This document shows, piece after piece, positions 45,201 to 53,312 of a stretch of DNA of 64,000 bases. Below the pieces are notes generated by a model, which did no database searches, was not told the origin of the DNA, and worked only from the letters and a program-made list of their open reading frames with translations. Position 1 is the first letter of the stretch. Each line of letters starts with the position of its first letter. The position numbers were made by a program, and so were the translations under genes. Origin of the DNA: CAVXDY01 sp963760715 (GTDB lineage Bacteria > Actinomycetota > Thermoleophilia > Miltoncostaeales > Miltoncostaeaceae); assembly GCA_963760715.1 (NCBI GenBank), contig CAVXDY010000003.1, forward strand, positions 620,001-684,000, given 5' to 3'.

Positions 45201-45854
45201 TCAGCGGCGGGCGCGCGCGAGCACGAACGACTTGAGGGGGCCCTGCAGGAAGTCGTGCACCGAGTCGGCCGCCTCGGCCACCGAGGCCGCGTCCATCGGC
45301 TCGCTCTGGCTCTGGACGAGCCGGATGTAGACCTTGGACGGCTCGGAGTGCATGGGCTCGATCGCGACCTCCAGGGCCGAGTCGCCCGCGCGGCGCCAGA
45401 TGCGCAGCCCCAGCGAGACGTGCTCGCCGCCCAGCAGGTCCAGCCGCTCCTCGTCCACCTGGAGCATGCTGCCCACCAGCAGCTCGCGCGCGGACTCGCT
45501 GTCCTCCACGTCCCACACGGCCACCAGGGTGATGTCGTCGACCCAGAGCTGGCCGATGCCGTAGCGATCCACCGCCTCCGAGAGCAGCCCGGCCACGCGG
45601 CCCAGGCCCTCCCGGTAGCCCAGGGAGGTGACCCCGCACGACGCGATCTGCCCCGGGCGCAGGACGCACTCGGCGCCGTCCGGGCCCGAGAACGTGGCGC
45701 CCGCGTCCGAGTGGTACTCGAGGCGCGTGAGGGCGTACGGGCCGCTGAGGCCGGCGAAGAAGAGCGCGAGGTCCTCGCGCGGCATCTCCACCTCGTCGTG
45801 GTGCGCCGTGATGCCCAGGAACTCGATGCGCAGGAGATCGGGGTTGGGCGTCAC
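45201..45854 (-). CDS. Conserved-looking protein of unknown function in the prfA-prmC interval
   Basis: This is a 217-residue soluble protein with no recognised family. It has mixed alpha/beta content. RIEFLGITAHHDEVEMP at the N-terminus is followed by LWVDDITLVAVWDVED in the middle and SKVYIRLVQSQSEPMD near the C-terminus. GTG 45854 overlaps the prfA stop (GTGA) and prmC follows after 16 bases, so it is tightly embedded between RF1 and its methyltransferase. The C-terminal half faintly recalls TIGR04255-type proteins. A role in translation is suggested only by position. Confidence 0.75.
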   Translation of the reverse strand: MTPNPDLLRIEFLGITAHHDEVEMPREDLALFFAGLSGPYALTRLEYHSDAGATFSGPDGAECVLRPGQIASCGVTSLGYREGLGRVAGLLSEAVDRYGIGQLWVDDITLVAVWDVEDSESARELLVGSMLQVDEERLDLLGGEHVSLGLRIWRRAGDSALEVAIEPMHSEPSKVYIRLVQSQSEPMDAASVAEAADSVHDFLQGPLKSFVLARARR

Positions 45855-46937
45855 GCCGGCGCCTGCGCGATCGTCTGCTCCTCGAGCCGCCGCTGGCGCT
45901 CCTGCGCCCGCAGGGCCTCGGTGAACGCCTCGAGGTGCCCGGCCAGCACCTGCTCGCGCAGCGGCAGGGTGACGCCGACGCGGTGGTCGGTCACCCGGTT
46001 CTGGGGGTAGTTGTAGGTCCGCACCTTCTCGGAGCGGTCGCCCGATCCGAGCTGCGAGCGCCGGGCCGCCGACAGCTCGGCGTCCTGCTCGGCCTGCCTC
46101 CGCTCGTAGAGGCGGGCGCGCAGCACGCGCATCGCGCGCTCGAAGTTCTGAAGCTGGCTCTTCTCGTCCTGCATCGACACCACGATCTGGGTGGGGAGGT
46201 GCGTCAGCCGCACCGCGGAGTCGGTGGTGTTGACGCTCTGGCCCCCCGGCCCGCTCGACCGGTACACGTCGCGCTTCACGTCGTTCGGATCGATCGAGAC
46301 GTCAACCTCCTCCACCTCGGGCAGCACCGCCACCGTGGCGACGGAGGTGTGCAGGCGGCCCTGGCTCTCGGTGGCCGGCACCCGCTGCACCCGGTGCACG
46401 CCCGCCTCGTGCTTGAACACCGCGTAGGCGCCGGAGCCCTTCACGGCCAGCGTCACCTCGCGCAGGCCGCCCGCGTCGGCCTCGGAGGTCGAACAGCAGC
46501 TCCACCTTCAGCCCGCTCGACTCGGCGTAGCGGGTGTAGACGTCGAGAAGGTCGCGCGCGAAGAGCGCCGCCTCCTCGCCGCCGGTGCCCGCCCGGATCT
46601 CGACGATCGTGTTGCGGTCGTCGTCGGGGTCGGGCTCGATCATGGCCTCGCGGATGCTCGCGCCGAGGGACGCGAGCTCCTCCTGCGCCTCCTCCAGCAG
46701 CCCGCGCACCTCGGGGTCGTCCTCCTCGGCGAGCATCGCCTCGGCCTCGCGGACGCGGCCCTCCGCGTCCTCGAAGCGCGCGGCGAGGTCGAACGCCTCG
46801 GCCAGGTGCGACCAGCGCCGGGTGACCTCGGCGTAGCGCAGCCGGTCCGATGTCAGATCCGGGTCGGCGAGCGCGTCCGCCAGCTCGGCGCGGGTCCGCG
46901 AGATCTGCTCGACCAGGCGCGCGTTATCGGTGCTCAT
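45851..46937 (-). CDS. prfA: Peptide chain release factor 1, frame-disrupted in this sequence
   Basis: RF1 terminates at UAG and UAA. Codons from ATG 46937 read MSTDNARLVEQISRTRAELAD through IRAGTGGEEAALFARDLLDVYTRYAE and VELLFD; then one extra base (CC at 46487-46488) breaks the frame. Deleting it gives SEADAGGLREVTLAVKG, then HEAGVHRVQRVPATESQGR, the catalytic GGQ (SGPGGQSVNTTD) and the normal C-terminus to TGA at 45851. The total length, 1,087 bases, is one more than a multiple of three. RF1 is normally essential and the rest is perfectly conserved, so a sequencing error is the likeliest explanation. Confidence 0.9.
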
Positions 46938-46976
46938 GAGAGCGCGGGGCCGGAGACCGGGGCCCCGGCCGCCCCC

Positions 46977-47192
46977 CTACGCCCCGGTCCGCTGGCTCTG
47001 GGCCAGCTTCCGCTGGAAGCGCTCGACCCGGCCACCCGTGTCCACCAGCTTCTGGCGGCCGGTGTAGAAGGGGTGGCAGTTGCTGCAGATCTCCACCTTG
47101 ATCTCGGGCTTGGTGGAGCGCGTCTCGAACTCGTTGCCGCACGAGCAGCGCACGTGCGCGACCACGTACTCGGGGTGGATGTCGGTCTTCAT
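46977..47192 (-). CDS. rpmE: 50S ribosomal protein L31 (zinc-binding type)
   Basis: This is a 71-residue ribosomal protein. MKTDIHPEY at the start and the CxC...CxxC zinc ligands (VRCSCGNEF, EICSNCHPFYTGRQK) define the C+ type L31, which stores zinc and is replaced by the C- paralogue in zinc starvation. A weak AAAGGCG ribosome binding site precedes the ATG. It heads the conserved run rpmE-prfA-(unknown)-prmC. Confidence 0.97.
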   Translation of the reverse strand: MKTDIHPEYVVAHVRCSCGNEFETRSTKPEIKVEICSNCHPFYTGRQKLVDTGGRVERFQRKLAQSQRTGA

Positions 47193-47269
47193 GGCGACGC
47201 CTTTCGCTCGTGCTGAAACGGCCCGCGAACGTGCGGCCGTATGTGTGGAGGATAGCGCGGGTGGCCAAT

Positions 47270-47297
47270 CACCCCCCGCCGCGCGCGACGGGGGGTG
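47270..47297. terminator. GC-rich hairpin between etfA and rpmE
   Basis: CACCCCCCG (47270-47278) and CGGGGGGTG (47289-47297) form a perfect 9-bp stem with a 10-base loop. It lies about 95 bases beyond the etfA stop. It has no U-tract, but its strength and location suit a terminator for etfBA. Confidence 0.5.
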
Positions 47298-47340
47298 GCC
47301 GGCCTTCCTCGAGGGATATTCCAGCCGCCGTCGGTTACAA

Positions 47341-47356
47341 GCGGCATGGATGCCGC
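47341..47356. terminator. Hairpin after etfA
   Basis: GCGGCA-TGGA-TGCCGC is a perfect 6-bp stem with a 4-base loop, starting 36 bases after the etfA stop. On the minus strand it is followed by TTGTAACC. It is a possible first terminator of the etfBA transcript, in tandem with the stronger hairpin at 47270-47297. The rest of this 199-base gap shows nothing else clear. Confidence 0.35.
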
Positions 47357-47391
47357 GGTAGGCCCCCCAGGAGACGTTCCGACGGCGGCGT

Positions 47392-48354
47392 TTAGTTCGC
47401 CTTCCGCTCCTTCACCAGCTCCGTGAGCTTCGGGACGATCTCCTGGAGGTCGCCCACGACGCCCAGGTCGCTGAACTCGAAGATCGGCGCGTTCGCGTCC
47501 TTGTTGATCGCGACGATCACCTGCGAGGTCTGCATCCCCACCTTGTGCTGGATCGCACCCGAGACGCCGGCGCCGATGTAGAGCTTCGGCGAGACCACCT
47601 TGCCGGTCTGCCCGATCTGCGTCGCGTAGGGGTACCAGCCGGAGTCGACCACCGCGCGGGTGGAGCCCACGGCCGCGCCCAGCGCGGAGGCGAGGTCCTC
47701 GAGGATGGAGAACTTGTCCGGGGAGCCGAGACCGCGCCCGCCGGTGACCAGGATGTCCGCGTCCTCGATCGAGGGGCCGGACTGCTCCTCGTGGGCCTGG
47801 TCGACCATCACGGCCTGCGACGAGAAGTCCTCGAGGCTCACGGCCACGTCCTCGACGGCGGCCTCCCCGCCCTTCTCCACCGGGTCGAAGGAGCCGGACC
47901 GCACCAGGCCGAGCTTCGGCCCGTCCTTCCAGCCCACGTCGGCCCGCACCGTGTCGCCCAGCGCCGAGCGCTTGCCCACCAGCTCGCCGCCGTCCGAGAC
48001 GAGGTCGCCCAGGTCCCAGTTGAGCCCGGCGTCGAGCCGTGCCGAGACGCCTCCGGCCACGTCGGCCGCAAGCACCGACGCGGCGAAGAGCACCGTGTCG
48101 AAGCCCTGGTCCTGCACGAGCTTGCTGATCACGTCCACCCGCGGCTGCGGCAGGGGCGCCTCGAGCGCGGGGTCGTCGGCCACGAAGACCTTGACGGCGC
48201 CGTACTTGCCGGCGCCGGCGGCGATGTCGCGCACTCCCGATCCGATGATGACGCCCGAGGTGTCCGGGTCCAGCTCCGCCGCCTTCGAGAGCACGCCGAG
48301 CGGCCCCTTCTGGAGCGTGGAGCCGTGGTGCTCCAGGAAGACCAGCGTGCTCAT
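47392..48354 (-). CDS. etfA: Electron transfer flavoprotein alpha subunit
   Basis: EtfA binds FAD and passes electrons from acyl-CoA dehydrogenases to the membrane quinone pool. The 320-residue protein has the N-terminal ETF domain (TLVFLEHHGSTLQKGPLGVLSKAAEL) and the C-terminal FAD domain with the signature VSPKLYIGAGVSGAIQHKVGM and VIVAINKDANAPIFEFSDLGVVGD. It follows etfB with a four-base overlap. Confidence 0.97.
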   Translation of the reverse strand: MSTLVFLEHHGSTLQKGPLGVLSKAAELDPDTSGVIIGSGVRDIAAGAGKYGAVKVFVADDPALEAPLPQPRVDVISKLVQDQGFDTVLFAASVLAADVAGGVSARLDAGLNWDLGDLVSDGGELVGKRSALGDTVRADVGWKDGPKLGLVRSGSFDPVEKGGEAAVEDVAVSLEDFSSQAVMVDQAHEEQSGPSIEDADILVTGGRGLGSPDKFSILEDLASALGAAVGSTRAVVDSGWYPYATQIGQTGKVVSPKLYIGAGVSGAIQHKVGMQTSQVIVAINKDANAPIFEFSDLGVVGDLQEIVPKLTELVKERKAN

Positions 48355-49130
48355 ACGAGCTTCCTTTCCATGAGGAAGTCGAGGATCTTCTGCGCGCCCG
48401 ATCCGTCATCCTCGATCTTGATGGTGTCGCCGCGCGACGGCGGCTCGCCCAGGGCGATGACGGTCGTGCGCGAGCCGGCCTCGCCGGCGCGGTCCGCCTC
48501 GAGCCCGAGATCCGCGAGGGTCTTCGTGTCCTGCGGCTTCTTCTTGGCGCCCATGATCCCCTTGAGCGAGGGGTAGCGGGGCTCGTTGAGGGAGTCCGCC
48601 ACCGCGAGCACCGCGGGCAGCGGCGCGCTGATGCGGTCGTAGCCGAACTCGGTCTGGCGCTTGGCGGTGGCCTTCCCGTCGGCGACCTCCAGCTCCGAGA
48701 TCTGCGACACCACCGGCATCTGCAGCCGGTCGGCGACCGCCGCCCAGAGCACCGCGCCGTCGGCGTCGGACGCCTGCTGGCCGAAGAGCACCACGTCCGG
48801 CGCCTCGGCCTTCAGCGCGGCCGCGAGGACGTAGCTGGTCGCCACGAGGTCGGACCCCGCCGCCCCCTCGTCGGACACCAGGAGCGCCCGGTCCGCGCCC
48901 ATGGCCAGGCCCTTGCGCATCGACTCCAGGGCGCGGCTCGCGCCCATCGAGACGAGCACCACCTCGCCCTCGCCGGCGGCGTCCCGCAGACGGAGCGCCT
49001 CCTCGATGGCGTTGAGGTCGAAGGCGTTGAGCGACCGGTCGCCCGAGCGATCCATTCGCAGAGTCCCCGGGTCGATCCGGCGGTTCGGACCGGCGTCCGG
49101 AACCTCCTTGACGCAGACCGCGATCTTCAT
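48351..49130 (-). CDS. etfB: Electron transfer flavoprotein beta subunit
   Basis: EtfB binds AMP and contacts partner dehydrogenases. The 259-residue protein shows MKIAVCVKEVPDAGPNRRIDP, NAFDLNAIEEALRLRD, DVVLFGQQASDADGAVLW and the C-terminal LPAVLAVADSLNEPRYPSLKGIMGAKKKP, all typical. GGGGG lies just upstream of the ATG. A possible -10 TAGGGT is at 49176-49171. It follows a degraded enoyl-CoA hydratase gene, which suits a fatty-acid or propionate oxidation context. Confidence 0.97.
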   Translation of the reverse strand: MKIAVCVKEVPDAGPNRRIDPGTLRMDRSGDRSLNAFDLNAIEEALRLRDAAGEGEVVLVSMGASRALESMRKGLAMGADRALLVSDEGAAGSDLVATSYVLAAALKAEAPDVVLFGQQASDADGAVLWAAVADRLQMPVVSQISELEVADGKATAKRQTEFGYDRISAPLPAVLAVADSLNEPRYPSLKGIMGAKKKPQDTKTLADLGLEADRAGEAGSRTTVIALGEPPSRGDTIKIEDDGSGAQKILDFLMERKLV

Positions 49131-49196
49131 GCATCCCCCCTGCCGAAGTGCGTTCGTTGTGAGGTTCCGAACCCTAACGGTCCGGCCCCGGCGGGG

Positions 49197-49316
49197 TCAT
49201 CTCCCCGTGAACGCCGGCGGGCGTCTTTCGAAGAAGGCGGCCATCCCCTCGGCCCGATCCCCGGTCGTGAACGCGAGCACCGCCACCGGCCCGCGGCGCT
49301 CGCGGACCACCGTCAC
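49197..49316 (-). pseudogene. Enoyl-CoA hydratase remnant (both ends kept, middle deleted)
   Basis: This is an in-frame mini-gene of 39 codons. GTG 49316 overlaps the stop of the B12-binding subunit (GTGA). Its start, TVVRERRGPVAVLA, matches the first strand of crotonase-family proteins. Its end, TTGDRAEGMAAFFERRPPAFTGR, matches their C-terminal helix and tail (DxxEGxxAFxEKRxPxFxG). Roughly 220 residues, including the CoA site and the catalytic Glu residues, are missing between them. It cannot be an active hydratase. Either an internal deletion occurred while both ends stayed in frame, or the assembly collapsed here. Confidence 0.7.
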
Positions 49317-49717
49317 GAGGCGGCGCCCACGTGGGACCGGATGAACTCGATCATCCCCTGCACCGGCGCGCCCGGGGTGAAGACCTCGGCCACCCCCAGC
49401 CGCTTGAGCTCGCCGATGTCCTCGCGCGGGATCGTGCCGCCCACCATCACCAGCACGTCGTCGGCGCCCTCGGCGCGCAGCTGGTCGAGCACGCGCGGCA
49501 CCAGGGTCATGTGGGCGCCTGAGAGGATCGACAGGCCAACGGCGTCGGCGTCCTCCTGGATCGTCGTGGCCACGATCTGCTCGGGCGTCTGGTGCAGGCC
49601 CGTGTAGATGACCTCCATCCCGGCGTCGCGCAGGCTGCGGGCGATGATCTTGGCGCCGCGGTCGTGGCCGTCGAGGCCGGGCTTTGCGATGACGATGCGG
49701 ATCGGGCGGTCCGACAT
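49313..49717 (-). CDS. Methylmalonyl-CoA mutase-type B12-binding subunit
   Basis: This 134-residue protein is the stand-alone cobalamin-binding domain of acyl-CoA mutases. The adenosylcobalamin motif DxHxxG is Asp16-His18-Gly21 in KPGLDGHDRGAKIIA. SILSGAHMTLVP and VMVGGTIPREDI complete the site. The catalytic large subunit is not in this window, but the chaperone gene meaB is about 6 kb away. ATG 49717 has AGGAGG upstream and a possible -10 GATACT at 49756-49751. It is divergent from pepA. Confidence 0.93.
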   Translation of the reverse strand: MSDRPIRIVIAKPGLDGHDRGAKIIARSLRDAGMEVIYTGLHQTPEQIVATTIQEDADAVGLSILSGAHMTLVPRVLDQLRAEGADDVLVMVGGTIPREDIGELKRLGVAEVFTPGAPVQGMIEFIRSHVGAAS

Positions 49718-49750
49718 GGCGGGGGATCCTCCTGCCGGTACGGGGTGGCG

Positions 49751-49798
49751 AGTATCCCACACGGCCGGCGCGGCCCGGACGCGGCCCGCGCGTATCCT
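49751..49798. promoter_or_regulatory. Divergent -10 elements between the B12 subunit gene and pepA
   Basis: In the 112-base divergent gap, GATACT on the minus strand (49756-49751) faces the B12 subunit gene and TATCCT on the plus strand (49793-49798) faces pepA. No convincing -35 boxes are seen for either. These are the only AT-containing hexamers of the right type in the gap. Confidence 0.35.
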
Positions 49799-49829
49799 GC
49801 GCGAACCACCGATCCGGAGAGGGAGCGCG

Positions 49830-51299
49830 ATGCAGAGCACGCTGAGGAAGTCCGCCGACCCGGTCGCCGCCAAGGGCGACCTCCTGGTCGTCTGCGTGGC
49901 CGACCCGCCAAAGCCGCTGACGGGTCCGGTCGCCGCGGTGGACTCCGCCCTCGGCGGTCTGGTGGCGCGCGCGGTCAAGGACAAGGAGATCGACGGCAAG
50001 GCCGGCTCGGCGACGCTCTTCCGGGCCGCCTCCGGGCTCGCGTCCCCCCGGGTCGTGGTGGTCGGGCTGGGCGCGGCGGCGCGCGACGACTGGCGCTCCG
50101 CCGGCAGGGCCGCGGCGGGGACGGCGTCGCAGGTGAAGGCGAAGTCGGTCGCCGTGGTCCCGCCGGAATCGGCATCCGTCGCCGACATCGCCGCGCTCGT
50201 CGAGGGCTTCGGCGTGGGCGCCTACCGCTTCGACCGCTTCAAGACGGCCGGCGACGCACCGGCCGGGCCGGGGCGCCTGGCGGTCCATTCCCCCATCGTC
50301 CGCACGACCGACCTGCGCCGCGCCGACCGCGTGGTCGAGGCGGTGAACGGCGCGCGCGACCTCTCCAACACGCCGGGCAACCACCTCACCCCGACGGTGC
50401 TCGCCGAGCGCGCGAAGGAGCTGGCCGAGGGCATCCCGGGCCTCACCTGCACCGTGCTGGGACGGGCGCGCCTGGAGAAGCTCGGCGCCGGCGCCCTCCT
50501 GGCGGTGGCCCAGGGCTCCGACGAGCCGCCCCGCATGATCGTCCTCCGCTACCGGCCGCCGGGCGTGACCCGCTCCGGGGAGGTGCTGGGCCTGGTCGGG
50601 AAGGCGGTCACCTTCGACACCGGCGGCATCTCGATCAAGCCCTCGGGCGGGATGGAGGAGATGAAGCTGGACATGGGCGGCGGCGCGGCGGTGCTCGAGG
50701 GCACGGCCCTCGTGGCCGCGCTCGGGCTGCCGGTCGAGATCCTGGCCGTGATCCCGGCCACGGAGAACATGCCCAGCGGACACGCCGTGAAGCCGGGCGA
50801 CGTCGTCACGACCCTGAACGGCCGCACCGTCGAGATCATCAACACCGACGCCGAGGGGCGCCTGATCCTCGCCGACGGCCTGGCCTACGCCGCGAGCGAG
50901 GGCGCCACCCGGCTGATCGACATGGCCACCCTCACCGGCGCCATCGTGGTGGCGCTGGGCGAGGTCTACGCGGGGCTCTTCGGCTCCGACCCGGACTGGA
51001 CCGAGCTGGTGCGCGCCGCGGCCGACGAGTCGGGCGACCTGGCGTGGCCCATGCCCATGCACGAGCGCTACCGCCCGCTCATCGAGAGCAAGGTCGCGGA
51101 TCTCGCCAACGCCTCCAACAAGCGCCAGGCCGGCCCGGTGTACGCCGCCCAGTTCCTGCGCGAGTTCACCGACGGGCTGCCGTGGTGCCACGTCAACATC
51201 GCCGGCACCGGGATGGTGGGCGGGGCCGGAACCGGATTCGGGGTGCGCCTGATCCTGGAGGTGGCCGAGCGGCTCGCGGACGGGGGCGCGGCCGGCTGA
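49830..51299 (+). CDS. pepA: Leucyl aminopeptidase (M17 family)
   Basis: This is a 489-residue two-metal aminopeptidase, normally hexameric and cytoplasmic. The N-terminal domain is variable. The C-terminal catalytic domain has VGKAVTFDTGGISIKPSGGMEEMKLDMGGG-type metal/substrate residues (short parts visible as FDTGGISIKP and KLDMGGGAAVL) and the family signature NTDAEGRLILADGLAYA. The bicarbonate-binding Arg is within that signature. ATG 49830 has GGAGAGGGA upstream. It stands alone, followed 36 bases later by a transporter gene. Confidence 0.96.
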   Translation: MQSTLRKSADPVAAKGDLLVVCVADPPKPLTGPVAAVDSALGGLVARAVKDKEIDGKAGSATLFRAASGLASPRVVVVGLGAAARDDWRSAGRAAAGTASQVKAKSVAVVPPESASVADIAALVEGFGVGAYRFDRFKTAGDAPAGPGRLAVHSPIVRTTDLRRADRVVEAVNGARDLSNTPGNHLTPTVLAERAKELAEGIPGLTCTVLGRARLEKLGAGALLAVAQGSDEPPRMIVLRYRPPGVTRSGEVLGLVGKAVTFDTGGISIKPSGGMEEMKLDMGGGAAVLEGTALVAALGLPVEILAVIPATENMPSGHAVKPGDVVTTLNGRTVEIINTDAEGRLILADGLAYAASEGATRLIDMATLTGAIVVALGEVYAGLFGSDPDWTELVRAAADESGDLAWPMPMHERYRPLIESKVADLANASNKRQAGPVYAAQFLREFTDGLPWCHVNIAGTGMVGGAGTGFGVRLILEVAERLADGGAAG

Positions 51300-51335
51300 C
51301 GGCCGCCGCCCCGCCGCGCGACTGAGGCCCGGGAG

Positions 51336-52088
51336 GTGGACGCCTCCGATCTCGTCCTCCTGGCCGTCACCGGCGTCCTGGCGGGCGGGGTGAACGCCGT
51401 CGCGGGCGGCGGGTCGCTGATCTCGTTCCCGGTGCTGGTGGCCACCGGGCTGTCGCCGCTCGAGGCCAACATCACCAACACGGTCTCGCAGCTCCCGGGC
51501 TACGTGTCGATCGTCGAGGGCTACCGCGGGTTCCTCGTGGGACAGGGACGGCGGCTGAGGCTGCTCGGGATCCCGACGGTCCTGGGGGCCGCGGCCGGCG
51601 TGGCCCTGCTGCTGTGGGGCGGGGAGTCGGCCTTCGAGGCGGTGGTCCCGTGGCTCGTGCTGATGGCCTGTGCCCTGCTCGCCCTGGGGCCGCGGCTGCG
51701 CGCGGCCCTGGCGGCGCGGGAGGGCGTGGCCACCCGCCCGTCCCCGGGGCTCGTCGCGGCCGTGTTCGCCTCCGGCGCCTACGCCTCCTACTTCGGCGCC
51801 GCGGCGGGGGTGCTGCTGCTGGCGGTGCTCGCCCTCGGCATCATCGACACCCTCCAGCGGCTCAACGCCGTGAACCGGACCCTCATCCTGCTCGCGAACC
51901 TGGTCGCCGCGCCGGTGTTCATGATCCTCGGCCCGATCGACTGGCCCTCGGTCGCCGTGCTCGCACCGGCCACGCTGGTGGGCGGAGCGATCGGGGCGCG
52001 GGTGGCCCGGCGCCTGAACGACGACGTCCTGAGGTGGTCGGTCATCGCCCTGGGCGTCGGCGTCGCGATCTGGCTCCTGCTGCGCTGA
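51336..52088 (+). CDS. TSUP family transporter (TauE/SafE)
   Basis: This is a 250-residue membrane protein with about eight hydrophobic segments. The N-terminal GGVNAVAGGGSLISFPVLVATGLSPLEANITNTVSQLPGY block (in parts) and the second-half repeat YASYFGAAAGVLLLAVLALG are the two TSUP signature repeats. Relatives export sulfite, sulfoacetate or other organosulfur anions. GTG 51336 has GGGAG upstream. The sulfate uptake genes next door support a role in sulfur traffic (inference). Confidence 0.92.
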   Translation: MDASDLVLLAVTGVLAGGVNAVAGGGSLISFPVLVATGLSPLEANITNTVSQLPGYVSIVEGYRGFLVGQGRRLRLLGIPTVLGAAAGVALLLWGGESAFEAVVPWLVLMACALLALGPRLRAALAAREGVATRPSPGLVAAVFASGAYASYFGAAAGVLLLAVLALGIIDTLQRLNAVNRTLILLANLVAAPVFMILGPIDWPSVAVLAPATLVGGAIGARVARRLNDDVLRWSVIALGVGVAIWLLLR

Positions 52089-52127
52089 CCCCGGAGGTCG
52101 CGGCCGGACAAACGCGGTCCACACCCC

Positions 52128-52288
52128 TTGACACCGCCGCACGCGCTCGGGCAGTGTGCGGCCCGCCGCTTATGTAAGCAATCAGTTTTGCTTATGCAAA
52201 GACGGCGGCGATCATGGTGGCCCCCTCCGTTGCAGCGGAGGGGGCGCGTTTCACCCGCTTGGCCCCTTTACCGACCAAGGAGTGAGAG
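52128..52288 (+). promoter_or_regulatory. Structured leader and operator region of the sulfate transporter genes
   Basis: A -35-like TTGACA lies at 52128-52133, but the matching -10 is weak (CAGTGT at 52152). Then comes an AT-rich island with nested palindromes. GCTTATGTAAGC is at 52168-52179. TAAGCAA/TTGCTTA (52175-52181, 52188-52194) pair across six bases. TTTGC/GCAAA bracket TTAT at 52187-52200. GCTTATG repeats 22 bases apart. A perfect 10-bp hairpin follows (52220-52229/52236-52245, loop TTGCAG), then a strong AAGGAG (52277-52282) before ATG 52289. This looks like an operator plus an attenuator-type stem. No known riboswitch class was recognised. Confidence 0.5.
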
Positions 52289-53290
52289 ATGAGTGTAGGT
52301 CCTGGCCGCCGAGCGGTGCGCGCCCGGGTGGTCCTCGCGATCACCGCGTGCGCCCTGCTCGCCGTGGTGGGCGCCGCTCAGGGTGCGTCGAAGCTCAGCC
52401 TCGTGGCGTACTCGACGCCGCAGGAGGCCTATCAGGCGCTGATCCCCGCGTTCACCAGCACGCCCGCAGGCAAGGGTGTCTCCTTCAGCCAGTCCTACGG
52501 GGCGTCCGGCGACCAGAGCCGCGCCGTGGCCAATGGCCTGCCCGCCGACGTCGTCGCGTTCTCCCTCGCTCCCGACATCGACCGCCTGGTCCAGACGGGC
52601 CAGGTCTCCCCGACCTGGGACCAGGGGCCCTTCAAGGGCATCGTCACCCGGTCCGTGGTCGTGTTCACGGTCCGCAAGGGCAACCCCAAGAAGATCAAGA
52701 CCTGGACCGACCTGCTGAAGCCCGGGGTGGACGTGCTCATCCCGAACTGGCAGACCTCCGGCGGCGCGAAGTGGGACGTCATCGCGGCCTACGGCGCGCA
52801 GCGCAAGGCCGGCCGGAGCGACGACGAGGCCAGGCAGTACCTGCGCGACCTCTACAAGCACGTGAGCGTGCAGGACAAGAGCGCCCGCGAGGCCCTCGAC
52901 ACCTTCGCCGGCGGCAAGGGCGACGTGCTCATCGGGTACGAGAACGAGGCGATCTACGCCCAGCAGCACGGCATCCCGGTCAGCTACGTGATCCCGAGGA
53001 ACACGATCCTGATCGAGAACCCGATCGCGGCCGTCCAGACCAGCGGCAACCTCAAGGCCGCCAAGGCGTTCGTCAACTTCACCTGGACCGCGCGCGCGCA
53101 GGCGCTCTACGCGAGCAAGGGCTACCGCCCGGTCCTTCCGGCCCTGATCCGCAACACGTCCATCCAGAAGAGGTACCCCCGCCCGCCGGGCCTGTTCACC
53201 ATCAACGTGGTGGGCGGATGGAACCTGGCCAACAAGGTCTTCTTCGATCCCGCCAACGGGGTCGCGGCCAAGGCGCAGCGCGGCCAGTAG
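52289..53290 (+). CDS. sbp: Sulfate/thiosulfate ABC transporter substrate-binding protein
   Basis: This is a 333-residue exported binding protein with a signal peptide (about 12-33). The mature protein has LSLVAYSTPQEAYQALIPAF, QSYGASGDQSRAVANGLPADVVAFSLAPDI and PNWQTSGGAKWDVIAAYGA, matching Sbp/CysP in order (the last is usually PNPKTSGGARW). There is no lipobox Cys. It is followed after 22 bases by cysT, so the three genes form one operon. Confidence 0.95.
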   Translation: MSVGPGRRAVRARVVLAITACALLAVVGAAQGASKLSLVAYSTPQEAYQALIPAFTSTPAGKGVSFSQSYGASGDQSRAVANGLPADVVAFSLAPDIDRLVQTGQVSPTWDQGPFKGIVTRSVVVFTVRKGNPKKIKTWTDLLKPGVDVLIPNWQTSGGAKWDVIAAYGAQRKAGRSDDEARQYLRDLYKHVSVQDKSAREALDTFAGGKGDVLIGYENEAIYAQQHGIPVSYVIPRNTILIENPIAAVQTSGNLKAAKAFVNFTWTARAQALYASKGYRPVLPALIRNTSIQKRYPRPPGLFTINVVGGWNLANKVFFDPANGVAAKAQRGQ

Positions 53291-53312
53291 GCCGGGCGTA
53301 GGACTCGGCAGG

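Noticed and set aside
46484..46490. Programmed frameshift in prfA analogous to prfB
   Set aside because: There is no slippery codon followed by a stop at the break and no such mechanism is known for RF1. The correction is a simple one-base deletion, as in meaB and the first gene.
49197..52142. Minus-strand open frame of about 980 codons opposite pepA and the TSUP transporter
   Set aside because: Only its last 39 codons are meaningful (the hydratase remnant). The rest is antisense to pepA and TSUP, with His/Arg/Gly-rich random composition.
52128..52288. Known SAM or cobalamin riboswitch before sbp
   Set aside because: No conserved core of these classes could be recognised; it is described only as a structured leader.
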